From the NCBI GenBank assembly GCA_018710885.1, contig DVJA01000080.1:1-20256 (forward strand): DNA of 20,256 nucleotides, given 5' to 3'. The position numbers and the translations under genes are program-made. The notes below the pieces were generated by a model that saw only the letters and a list, made by a program, of their open reading frames with translations, did no database searches and was not told the DNA's origin. Origin of the DNA: Scatomorpha merdigallinarum. Lineage in GTDB: Bacteria > Bacillota > Clostridia > Oscillospirales > Oscillospiraceae. How positions within the stretch are numbered: position 1 is the stretch's first letter; each line of letters starts with the position of its first letter. Below are positions 13,220-20,256 of this stretch, one piece after another.

Positions 13220-13456
13220 TCAGTTGGCCGAAGCCTTTTCAACATAATCGACGAGGTCGCCGATAGTGCTTATGCTCTTGAGATCGTCCTCGCTGATTTC
13301 GCCCAGGTCGAACATCTCTTCAATGGTCATGCTCAGTTCGACGACATCCAGGCTGTCCGCGTTCAGGTCGTCCGTGAAGCTGGTATCGCGGCTGAGCGTG
13401 TCGGCGTCAACTACGAATTGTTTGGCCACCAGGTCACGTATCTTCTCATAAATCAT
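13220..13456 (-). CDS. acpP: Acyl carrier protein
   Basis: A 78-aa carrier for growing acyl chains in type II fatty-acid synthesis. It is acidic and carries the 4'-phosphopantetheine attachment site Ser35 in the motif LNADSLDVVEL. The overall pattern (MIYEKIRDLVAKQF ... DTSFTDDL ... IEEMFDLGEISEDDLKSISTIGDLVDYV) is that of a standard AcpP. Its start overlaps the plsX stop by 4 nt (ATGA) and it is followed at once by rnc. In Bacillus subtilis fabD and fabG lie between plsX and acpP; here they are absent, as in many Clostridia. Confidence 0.98.
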   Translation of the reverse strand: MIYEKIRDLVAKQFVVDADTLSRDTSFTDDLNADSLDVVELSMTIEEMFDLGEISEDDLKSISTIGDLVDYVEKASAN

Positions 13457-14484
13457 TTTGTCTCCTCCATTTCCGCTGCCTCTTCCGGGTCGAGGCGCAT
13501 GTGTGCTATGTTTTTTTCTATCTCTTCAATGACGCCGGCCCGGGCGAACCCGACTGCCTGACGTATTGCGCTGAATATTGCCTCCTCATTCGAGGAGCCG
13601 TGAGCTTTGATAACGGGCCTGGAGATACCCAGCAGCGCCGTGCCGCCTATCTTGTTCACATCAAGCCCATCTTTCATACCCATAAAGTCTTTTTTCAGGG
13701 CCATGGCGGCAATTTTATTCTTGGTGCTGGAATAGAACACGTTTTTGAGCTGGCCCAGGGCGAACTTTATCATGCCCTCGCTGGCCTTCAGGAACACGTT
13801 GCCTGTAAAGCCGTCCGTAACGACGACATCCACGCCACCGGCCATGACATCATTGCCCTCAACGTTGCCAATGAAGTTTATTCTTCCGGCTTCTCCTGCT
13901 TTTTGCAGCAGTTTAAAGCTCTGCTTCTGCAACGGAGCACCCTTAGTCGGCTCTGTGCCATTGCTCAGGAGTCCCACGCGCGGCTTCGGGCAGCCCATTA
14001 TTTTGTCAGCGTAGAAGCTGCCCATATACGCAAATTGCAGCAGATACTCCGGTGTACACTCCACGTTCGCACCGCAGTCTATGAGCATAACGCCCCTGGC
14101 CCCGTTAGGGAGCACAGGCGCAAGCGCGGCGCGGCGAATGCCGGGTATACGCTTAACGGTAAGGGTGGCGCCAGTGAGCAGGGCCCCCGTGCTGCCGGCC
14201 GAGACGACGGCGTCGCCTTCCCCGGCGCGAAGCATTTTGAGCGCGACAGCCATGGACGAGTCCTTCTTGCGGCGTGTGGCCGTGCTCGGGTCGTCCTCCA
14301 TTGTAACTATCTCGCGGGCGTCCACTATGTCGGCGCCCTTTTCTCCATCCAGCAGCGGCTCTATCTGCTCGCGCTGGCCTATGAGCGTTATTTCAACACC
14401 CAGCTCCTTCGCTGCCCTGAGCGCACCCAAAACGGGAGCGTTCGGAGCATTGTCTCCTCCCATGGCGTCTATGAGTATCCTCAA
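13453..14484 (-). CDS. plsX: Phosphate acyltransferase PlsX
   Basis: A 343-aa peripheral membrane enzyme that converts acyl-ACP and phosphate to acyl-phosphate, the donor for PlsY in phosphatidic acid synthesis. The N-terminus MRILIDAMGGDNAP is the family hallmark. It also shows TMEDDPSTATRRKKDSSMAVAL, SAGSTGALLTGA, MLIDCGANVECTPEYLLQFA, VGLLSNGTEPTKG, NFIGNVEGNDVMAGGVDVVVTDGFTGNVFLK, and GGTALLGISRPVIKAHG. Length is typical (about 330-345). It sits directly upstream of acpP, whose product supplies its substrate, and overlaps both acpP and trmFO by 4 nt, indicating coupled translation. Confidence 0.98.
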   Translation of the reverse strand: MRILIDAMGGDNAPNAPVLGALRAAKELGVEITLIGQREQIEPLLDGEKGADIVDAREIVTMEDDPSTATRRKKDSSMAVALKMLRAGEGDAVVSAGSTGALLTGATLTVKRIPGIRRAALAPVLPNGARGVMLIDCGANVECTPEYLLQFAYMGSFYADKIMGCPKPRVGLLSNGTEPTKGAPLQKQSFKLLQKAGEAGRINFIGNVEGNDVMAGGVDVVVTDGFTGNVFLKASEGMIKFALGQLKNVFYSSTKNKIAAMALKKDFMGMKDGLDVNKIGGTALLGISRPVIKAHGSSNEEAIFSAIRQAVGFARAGVIEEIEKNIAHMRLDPEEAAEMEETK

Positions 14485-15797
14485 GTGCGAAAAACCTCCT
14501 TCTCCCTGAGCTTGTCTATTGTCTCGAGCGAACGGCGGGATATCTCCGCATTCTTGTTGCGCTTGCCCTTCACTCTGTAGCCCAGTGGTGTAATTATTCC
14601 AAAGTTGATGTTCATCGGCTGGAAATCTCCCACGCTGCCGCCGGAAACGTAGGCGGCCAGGGCGCCTATGGCTGTCTCGCGCGGGAAATCCACGCTCTCG
14701 AGGCCCAGAACTCGCGCCGCCGTCTCTATACCCACGAGCATGCCGCTCGCAGCGCTCTCAACATAGCCCTCCACACCAGTCATCTGACCGGCGAAGCTTA
14801 TCCGAAGCTCGCTGCGAAGACGGTAATAGCCATCGAGCAGGCGCGGTGAATCGAGATACGTATTGCGGTGCATTACACCGTAGCGCACGAACTCGGCGCC
14901 TTTCAATGCGGGGATCATGGAAAAAACGCGCTTCTGCTCGCCCCAGGTGAGGTGGGTCTGGAATCCTACGAGGTTAAAGAGCGTGCCGTCGGCGTTATCC
15001 TGCCTGAGCTGGACGACGGCATAGTCCTCCTCGCCGGTGTTCGGGTTCACTAGCCCTACCGGCTTCATGGGTCCATAGCGCAGGGTGTCCTCGCCGCGCC
15101 TGGCCATGACCTCGACCGGCATGCAGCCTTCAAAGACCGCTCCGTCGTCAAAACCGTGCACAGGCGCTTCCTTTGCCGCCCGGAGTTCGGCTACAAAAGC
15201 CGTGTACTCCTCACGGGTCATGGGGCAATTTATGTAGTCCGCGCTGCCCTTGCCATAGCGGGAGGCGCGGTAAGCGCTGGTCATATCCACGCTTTCGAGC
15301 GTGACTATGGGCGCGACGGCGTCGTAGAAATGCAGGTCAAACTCCGGACAGAGCGACTTTATCCTGTCTGCCATGGCGTCGCTCGTGAGGGGGCCTGTAG
15401 CTATAACAACCTCGCCCTCAGGGATATCCGTGGCCTCAGCGCGGACGATTTCGATGTTAGGCTCGTTTGCGAGTTTCTCGGTTATATATTTCGAGAAACC
15501 CTCGCGGTCGACTGCCAGCGCGCCTCCGGCCGCCACACGGTTAGTCTCCGCACTCTCCATTATCAGCGAGCCCAGGCGGCGCATCTCCTCTTTGAGCAGG
15601 CCGACGGCGTTTGTGAGGTCGTCGCCGCGCAGTGAATTGGAGCACACGAGCTCGGCGAAATTCTCACTCTTGTGTGCCGGGGTGTATTTGAGCGGCTTCA
15701 TCTCTATGAGGCGCACATGTATGCCGCGCCTTGCGAGCTGCCAGGCACACTCGCTGCCGGCGAGTCCCGCGCCTATGACTGTCACGGTCTGCATCAT
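14481..15797 (-). CDS. trmFO: TrmFO: folate/FAD-dependent tRNA (uracil-54-C5)-methyltransferase
   Basis: A 438-aa flavoprotein that makes ribothymidine-54 in the tRNA T loop, taking the carbon from methylenetetrahydrofolate instead of SAM; typical of Firmicutes and some other bacteria. The N-terminal FAD-binding motif is VTVIGAGLAGSECAW. Family segments follow: EMKPLKYTPAHKSENFAELVCSNSLRG, AAGGALAVDREGFSKYIT, YINCPMTREEY, FEGCMPVEVMARRGEDTLRYGPMKPVGL, VGFQTHLTWGEQKRVF, FAGQMTGVEGYVESAASG and INFGIITPLG. Two adjacent ATGs (15797 and 15794) are possible. GGAGG is 4 nt from the first and 7 nt from the second, so the second may be the true start. The first gives a 4-nt overlap with topA. It continues into plsX with a 4-nt overlap. 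Confidence 0.97.
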   Translation of the reverse strand: MMQTVTVIGAGLAGSECAWQLARRGIHVRLIEMKPLKYTPAHKSENFAELVCSNSLRGDDLTNAVGLLKEEMRRLGSLIMESAETNRVAAGGALAVDREGFSKYITEKLANEPNIEIVRAEATDIPEGEVVIATGPLTSDAMADRIKSLCPEFDLHFYDAVAPIVTLESVDMTSAYRASRYGKGSADYINCPMTREEYTAFVAELRAAKEAPVHGFDDGAVFEGCMPVEVMARRGEDTLRYGPMKPVGLVNPNTGEEDYAVVQLRQDNADGTLFNLVGFQTHLTWGEQKRVFSMIPALKGAEFVRYGVMHRNTYLDSPRLLDGYYRLRSELRISFAGQMTGVEGYVESAASGMLVGIETAARVLGLESVDFPRETAIGALAAYVSGGSVGDFQPMNINFGIITPLGYRVKGKRNKNAEISRRSLETIDKLREKEVFRT

Positions 15798-18163
15798 TCG
15801 GCCTCCTTGCCGCTCGCCGCCTTTTTGCTGGTCGTGGTCTTCTTGGCCGCAGTCTTTTTGACCGTAGTGGTTTTCTTCGCCGCGGTCGTCTTCTTGACTG
15901 CGGAAGTTTTGGCGCTTGACGCGGACTTTTTGGCCGTTTTCTTGGTCTCAGCCTTGGCCTCGTCTGTTGCACCCTCCGCGCCTTCGCCCTTGGCCTCGCC
16001 AGAATCAGCGCTCTTGCGCTTGTAGCCGCGCTGCTCGGGCGGGAGGTAGTTCGGGCAGTCGGGGTTTATGCAGAACGGCTTGGAACGTCCACGCCCGGAG
16101 CGTTTGAACATGGTCTTGCCGCACTCGGGGCAGACGTCCTTCGTGGGCACGTCCCAGGTCATGAAACCTATTATCTCGCGCCCGTCCGCACCTGTGCCGC
16201 GCCAGGGACAATCCTTGCCACGCTCGCAGGCGTAATAGGCATAGCCGTTGCGCGAGGTGCGCTTCAGGAGTCTGCCGCCGCAGGCGGGGCACTTGCCGGG
16301 CATCTCGACCACTATCGGCATGGTAAAGGTACAGTCCGGGTATCCGGGGCAGGCCAGGAAGCGGCCGAAGCGGCCCGATTTGTACACAAGCTTGCGCCCG
16401 CAGTTGGGGCAGATCTCGTCGCTCTCCTCGTCTGGCACCTTTATGCGCACGCCCTCCATGGCCTTCTCAGCTTCCTTCATCTCCTTGTCGAAGCCGCCGT
16501 AGAAGTCGGAGAGATACGCCTTCCAGTCCTTCTCGCCCTTCTCTATCTCGTCCAGGCCGTCCTCCATGCGCGCCGTAAACTTGAGGTCCACAATGTCTGG
16601 GAAACGCTCTTCCATGAGTCCGGTCACTGTCTCGCCGAGCGAGGTGGGACGCAGGTATCTGCCCTCTTTTACCACGTACTCGTGCGAGAGTATTGTGGTT
16701 ATCGTCGGCGCATAAGTGCTCGGGCGGCCTATGCCCTTTTCCTCCATGGCGCGGATCAGCGTAGCTTCGGTGTAGCGGCTGGGCGGCTGAGTAAAGCGCT
16801 GCTCTTTGTCCAGCTTTTTGCATCCGGCGCTCTCGCCCTCCGTCAGGTTTGGTATGCGCTTTACCGGAGCGACGTTCTCGTCGTCCTTTTCGTCGTCATA
16901 GACGGCGGTGTAGCCCGGGAAAACGAGCTCGGAGTAGCTCGCCCTGAAGGTATGCCCTGCGCAGGAGGTATCGACAGTTACATTGTCGTACACGGCGTTG
17001 GACATCTGGCAGGCCGTAAAGCGGCCCCAGATAAGGCGGTAGAGTTGATACTGCTCACGGGTCAGGTCCTTGCGGACCATTTCCGGAGCCAGGGCGGCAT
17101 TGGTGGGGCGAATGGCCTCGTGCGCATCCTGCGCCCCGGCCTTGGCCTTATACCGGCGCGGCTGGCTCGGGCAATACGCCTCACCGTAGTGGTCGTGTAT
17201 AAAGCTGCGCGCGGCAGCAAGCGCCTCTTCAGAGAGACGCAGAGAGTCGGTACGCATGTAGGTTATGAGGCCGATGGTGCCCTGTCCGGTGATGTCAACG
17301 CCCTCATAGAGCTGCTGGGCTATGCTCATGGTGCGGCGCGGAGTCATACCCAGGCGACGGCTGGCCTCCTGCTGCAGTGTGCTGGTAATAAATGGAGGTG
17401 AGGGGCTGCGCTCCTTTTTGCCGCGCTTTACCGTGTCTATCGTGAAGTCCTGGTCCTTTACGTCGGCGATGATACCGTCGACCTGTTCTTCACTTTTGAG
17501 CTCTGCCTTTTTCTTACCCTCGCCGTAGTAGCGGGCGGTAAATTCGCTCTCGTCGGCGCGGCGCAGAGTGGCGTCTAGCAGCCAATACTCCTCCGGCACG
17601 AACGCTTTTATCTCACGTTCACGGTCCACGACCATGCGTGTGGCTACGCTCTGCACGCGGCCTGCGGAGAGGCCGCGGCGAATCTTCTTCCACAGCAGCG
17701 GGCTCAGCTCGTAGCCCACTATGCGGTCGAGTATACGCCTTGCCTGCTGGGCATCGACGAGGTCTATGTCGATGTCGCGTGGAGCCTGTATGCTCTCGGT
17801 GACGACCTTCTTGGTTATTTCGTTAAAGGTGACGCGCACGGCCTTGTCGTCTGGCAGCTCCAGCAGCTCCTTGAGGTGCCAGGCTATGGCCTCTCCCTCG
17901 CGGTCCGGGTCGGTTGCGAGGTAAACCATGTCCGCGTCCTTGGCGCGGCGCTTGAGCTCGTCTATGATCTCCTCTTTGCCTTTTACGGGTATATACTCAG
18001 GCGTAAAACCGTTCTCTATGTCCACGCCCATAGTACTCTTGGGCAGGTCACGAAGGTGGCCCATACTGGCCACGACCTTGAAGTCTTTGCCCAGATATTT
18101 TTCGATGGTCCTCGCCTTCGCCGGAGACTCGACTATTACGAGGGCCGTCTTTGCCTTTGCCAT
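15794..18163 (-). CDS. topA: DNA topoisomerase I with three zinc fingers and a lysine-rich tail
   Basis: A 789-aa type IA topoisomerase that relaxes negative supercoils. The Toprim domain has VIVESPAKARTIEKYLG and the acidic triad region ATDPDREGEAIAWHL (83-97). The catalytic tyrosine is Y302 in GLITYMRTDSLRLS. SAGRVQSVATRMVVDRE and EEKGIGRPSTYAPTI are further family motifs. Three C4 zinc fingers follow at about 585-611 (CPNCGRKL), 625-652 (CPACGGRL) and 678-703 (CPECGKTM). The end (about 740-789) is a low-complexity tail of K, A, T and S with many KK pairs, resembling histone H1-like tails. ATG 18163 is preferred to the TTG one codon upstream because GAGG lies 8 nt before it and MAKAKTALVIVESP is the normal start. 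It begins 10 nt after dprA. Confidence 0.98.
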   Translation of the reverse strand: MAKAKTALVIVESPAKARTIEKYLGKDFKVVASMGHLRDLPKSTMGVDIENGFTPEYIPVKGKEEIIDELKRRAKDADMVYLATDPDREGEAIAWHLKELLELPDDKAVRVTFNEITKKVVTESIQAPRDIDIDLVDAQQARRILDRIVGYELSPLLWKKIRRGLSAGRVQSVATRMVVDREREIKAFVPEEYWLLDATLRRADESEFTARYYGEGKKKAELKSEEQVDGIIADVKDQDFTIDTVKRGKKERSPSPPFITSTLQQEASRRLGMTPRRTMSIAQQLYEGVDITGQGTIGLITYMRTDSLRLSEEALAAARSFIHDHYGEAYCPSQPRRYKAKAGAQDAHEAIRPTNAALAPEMVRKDLTREQYQLYRLIWGRFTACQMSNAVYDNVTVDTSCAGHTFRASYSELVFPGYTAVYDDEKDDENVAPVKRIPNLTEGESAGCKKLDKEQRFTQPPSRYTEATLIRAMEEKGIGRPSTYAPTITTILSHEYVVKEGRYLRPTSLGETVTGLMEERFPDIVDLKFTARMEDGLDEIEKGEKDWKAYLSDFYGGFDKEMKEAEKAMEGVRIKVPDEESDEICPNCGRKLVYKSGRFGRFLACPGYPDCTFTMPIVVEMPGKCPACGGRLLKRTSRNGYAYYACERGKDCPWRGTGADGREIIGFMTWDVPTKDVCPECGKTMFKRSGRGRSKPFCINPDCPNYLPPEQRGYKRKSADSGEAKGEGAEGATDEAKAETKKTAKKSASSAKTSAVKKTTAAKKTTTVKKTAAKKTTTSKKAASGKEAE

Positions 18164-18173
18164 CAAAACGTCC

Positions 18174-19454
18174 TCACTTCTGACTTATATTGAGGGAAAA
18201 TCTCTTTCCCGGTTCCTGACTTACATATCCTTTGATTTGCAGCATTGTGAGCTCTCCCAGCACCTGCGCTGCCGGCAGTGAGGTGCGCTCTATTATATCG
18301 TCTATGTGGGTGCTTTTTTCCGTAATCGCCGAGACGATTGCAAGCTGTGTTTCGTTCAGCTCGCTAAGCTGCTTCTTCAAGTCAATATATTCCTCGTCCT
18401 CAGGCTTGTCAATGTCTTTTTTCGTCCACAGCCTTTTAAGCGGGTTCTTTTTCCCGCGCTTTTTCTGCTTTTCCTGCGCATCCTCGCTGCCGGCTTCGCT
18501 CGCGTCATCGCTCGGCTGGTTGTCTGCCTCCATCTCAAGCGGCTGTTCAGGAACATAACGCCTCTTGCCGGAACGGCTGAGGTTTTCGAATCGCGCGGCG
18601 TATCCCGAGAGCACATCCCAGGCGCTGAGCGCAGGTTGCGCGCCCTCCATTATGAGGCGGTTCGTGCCGACTGAGTTTACTGCATCCGCATTGCCGGGCA
18701 CGGCGAATACCTCACGGCCCTGGTTGAGCGCCTCGTCCGCGAAGAGCAGCGCACCGCTCTTGGCCGGAGCTTCCACTACCAGCGTTGCCACGGCGAGGCC
18801 CGAAGTCACCCGGTTTCTCGCACGGAAATTCGACGAATGAGTAGGCGCGCCCGGCGGGTACTCGCTCACCAGGGCGCCGAAGAACGCCGTGTCGGCACAG
18901 ATGCCCGTATTGGTGCTCTCATCATCTATGGCCGTGCCAAGCACGCCTACGCAACCACCACCAGCTTCCATAGCTCCCTCGGCGGCCGCGGCGTCCACGC
19001 CGCGAGTCAGGCCGGATATCACAAGGCCGCCGCAGCGGGTGATGTCATAGCCCATGCGCTTGGCCATTTTGAGGCCGTATGGCGTGGCCGAGCGCGTACC
19101 CACGACTGCCACGGCGCACATGTCGTCTATATTCGGCAGGCGCCCGCGCACATACAGCACCAGCGGCGGGTCGTAGATTGCAGAAAGCCTGTTCGGATAG
19201 ACCGCGTCCTGCTTGGTAACTATCGCTATACTGTGCTCGGCGCACTCGTCTATGATGCGCCGGGCTCCGGAGAGGTCCTTATTGGCAAGCGCCTCGCGCT
19301 CCACATCGTTGAGAAATGTAACCGCGTCGTTGTCGGCGGGCCTTGAAAAATATATCCCGCTCACACCGCCGTAGTGTTCTAGCAGCAGATTTTTAACCCT
19401 GTAGCGCACATCCTCCATCGAGGCCAGCCACACCCAATACTTCAGCTCCGACAT
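18174..19454 (-). CDS. dprA: DNA-processing protein DprA
   Basis: A 426-aa protein of the DprA/Smf family, which binds single-stranded DNA and loads RecA during natural transformation. Residues about 1-100 form an N-terminal helical domain. The Rossmann-like domain (about 105-285) has AVVGTRSATPYGLK, VISGLTRGVDAAAAEGA, ALVSEYPPG, FRARNRVTSGLAVATLVVEA, AKSGALLFADEAL and REVFAVPG. Several positions depart from common forms: SGLTRGVD for SGxARGID, and FRARNR for FPxRNR. A charged linker rich in E, D, K and S follows (about 293-360), then a winged-helix domain (about 368-421). ATG 19454 is chosen because AAGGAGG ends 7 nt upstream; a TTG two codons earlier is less likely. The stop of the preceding gene overlaps that ribosome-binding site. 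topA follows, as in B. subtilis. Confidence 0.96.
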   Translation of the reverse strand: MSELKYWVWLASMEDVRYRVKNLLLEHYGGVSGIYFSRPADNDAVTFLNDVEREALANKDLSGARRIIDECAEHSIAIVTKQDAVYPNRLSAIYDPPLVLYVRGRLPNIDDMCAVAVVGTRSATPYGLKMAKRMGYDITRCGGLVISGLTRGVDAAAAEGAMEAGGGCVGVLGTAIDDESTNTGICADTAFFGALVSEYPPGAPTHSSNFRARNRVTSGLAVATLVVEAPAKSGALLFADEALNQGREVFAVPGNADAVNSVGTNRLIMEGAQPALSAWDVLSGYAARFENLSRSGKRRYVPEQPLEMEADNQPSDDASEAGSEDAQEKQKKRGKKNPLKRLWTKKDIDKPEDEEYIDLKKQLSELNETQLAIVSAITEKSTHIDDIIERTSLPAAQVLGELTMLQIKGYVSQEPGKRFSLNISQK

Positions 19455-19466
19455 GCGCAAACCTCC

Positions 19467-20222
19467 TTACAGCGCGGCGCGGGAGAGCTCCCACATTATT
19501 ATGGCCCCGGCCGCAGCGGCGTTCAGCGACTCGCTGCCCGGCTTCATGGGTATTATAAGCGCGTCCTCGCACATCTCCAGCAGCTCCCGGCTCAGCCCGT
19601 GCCCCTCGTTGCCTATTGCCACGGCGGCATGCGTCAAATCAATCCGGCGCAAGTCCGCAGCATCCGGCGTAAGCGCCGCGCCGTAGAGCTTCAGGCCCAT
19701 AGAGCGCGCCACGCTTGAGAGCTCCCGCGTCTCACAGCGGACAATGTACTGCCGGAACGCCGCGCCCATGCTCGCACGCACGGCTCTCGGCGACGTATAG
19801 TCTGCGCAGTCCCCGGCGAGTATCACCGCGTCTATTCCCAGAGCATTGGCAGTGCGTATCAGTGTGCCCACATTGCCGGGGTCCTGTATGTTCTCGAGTA
19901 CGACGGCGCTTTCCACGAGCTGCGGTTCCGCTATGTCCGGCATTCTCACGGAAAAGACAGGGCCCGGGCTGTTCTTAACGGGCGAGCCATAGCTCACGAG
20001 TTCCTCCGGAGCCGAGTACGCCGGACAATCCAGCCCCTCCGGCGGCTGATACCCCTCCGCGCACAGCAATCCTGTCACCCGACAGCCGGAACCCAGCGCT
20101 TCGGCGAGCAGCTTTTCCCCGTCAAGCACAGTCTCCCCGCTCCCGGCCCGCAGCTCCGAGTCCGAGGCCAGAGCTCGAAGGCGCATCACAAATGGATTTT
20201 TCCTTGAACTTATCTTTTCCAT
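19467..20222 (-). CDS. SpoU/TrmH-family RNA 2'-O-methyltransferase
   Basis: A 251-aa SPOUT-fold methyltransferase that moves a methyl group from SAM to a ribose 2'-OH of rRNA or tRNA. The N-terminal part (about 5-90, with KNPFVMRLRAL and VLDGEKLLAEAL) is the substrate-binding L30e-like domain. The catalytic part has the three SpoU motifs: NIQDPGNVGTLIRTA (111-125), AIGNEGHGLS (202-211) and IPMKPGSESLNAAAAGAI (224-241), which form the knotted SAM site. The target nucleotide cannot be assigned; RlmB-like or YsgA-like proteins look alike. GAGG lies about 11 nt upstream of the start. It is the first gene of operon A visible here, 12 nt before dprA. Its stop TAA merges into the dprA ribosome-binding site (TAAGGAGG). 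Confidence 0.93.
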   Translation of the reverse strand: MEKISSRKNPFVMRLRALASDSELRAGSGETVLDGEKLLAEALGSGCRVTGLLCAEGYQPPEGLDCPAYSAPEELVSYGSPVKNSPGPVFSVRMPDIAEPQLVESAVVLENIQDPGNVGTLIRTANALGIDAVILAGDCADYTSPRAVRASMGAAFRQYIVRCETRELSSVARSMGLKLYGAALTPDAADLRRIDLTHAAVAIGNEGHGLSRELLEMCEDALIIPMKPGSESLNAAAAGAIIMWELSRAAL

Positions 20223-20256
20223 ACCGTCCCATACCTCTATATAGTATTTAAAGCAT

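Noticed and set aside
15820..15960. Tandem repeat or mobile element near the topA 3' end
   Set aside because: The repetitiveness is explained by codons for the lysine/alanine/threonine-rich tail of TopA; no inverted ends or transposase are present.
20241..20256. Promoter -10 element (TACTAT) just upstream of the SpoU methylase gene
   Set aside because: Only four of six bases match consensus and any -35 box would fall outside the window, so it cannot be supported.
1..20256. CRISPR arrays, tRNA/rRNA genes, phage or defence genes
   Set aside because: No spaced repeats, no tRNA-like cloverleaf in the few intergenic gaps, and no integrase, transposase, restriction or toxin-like protein was seen. 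Nearly all bases are accounted for by housekeeping genes.

Overview
This is a gene-dense, GC-rich chromosomal window from a low-copy housekeeping region. It fits a Firmicute of class Clostridia, probably an Oscillospiraceae-type gut bacterium. The grounds are the clustering of plsX-acpP-rnc and smc-ftsY, the dprA-topA-trmFO block, the nadD-yqeK-LCP-rsfS-leuS block, a folate/FAD-dependent TrmFO, and an SMC whose N-terminus and LSGGEMAF signature resemble that group. I made no database comparison, so the family-level placement is inference.

Layout. Fifteen of the seventeen genes sit in two long minus-strand operons. Operon A (20222 down to 11546) runs SpoU-type RNA methyltransferase, dprA, topA, trmFO, plsX, acpP, rnc, radical SAM protein. 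It ends at a 15-bp hairpin (11506-11539). Operon B (10044 down past 1) runs smc, ftsY, rdgB, yhbY, nadD-yqeK fusion, LCP (LytR-CpsA-Psr) protein, rsfS, leuS. leuS is cut by the left edge, with about 708 codons visible. Most junctions are 1-4 nt start/stop overlaps, so translation is probably coupled. Between the operons, at 9943-11545, lie a plus-strand AEC-family transporter with its own consensus promoter and a strong intrinsic terminator, and a convergent 72-aa single-pass membrane protein of unknown function.

Function. Operon A combines DNA processing and topology (DprA, TopA), RNA modification and maturation (SpoU methylase, TrmFO, RNase III) and the entry to phospholipid and fatty-acid synthesis (PlsX, ACP). 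Operon B combines chromosome condensation (SMC), membrane targeting (FtsY), nucleotide-pool hygiene (RdgB), ribosome assembly and silencing (YhbY, RsfS), NAD synthesis with Ap4A turnover (NadD-YqeK), cell-wall polymer attachment (LCP) and leucyl-tRNA charging.

Most notable. smc has no ATG, GTG or TTG start that preserves its ATPase Walker A motif. The conserved initiator position is an ACG codon, six bases after a GAGGG ribosome-binding site. Just upstream are an in-frame ATG-TGA start-stop, a small hairpin, an 11-bp direct repeat at the predicted transcription start, and a near-consensus promoter back-to-back with a perfect-consensus promoter for the AEC gene. The encoded SMC also has arms about 80-90 residues shorter than those of Bacillus subtilis. 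I see no mobile element, CRISPR array, rRNA, tRNA or phage gene. Apart from the smc start region and a few protein architectures, the window is ordinary.
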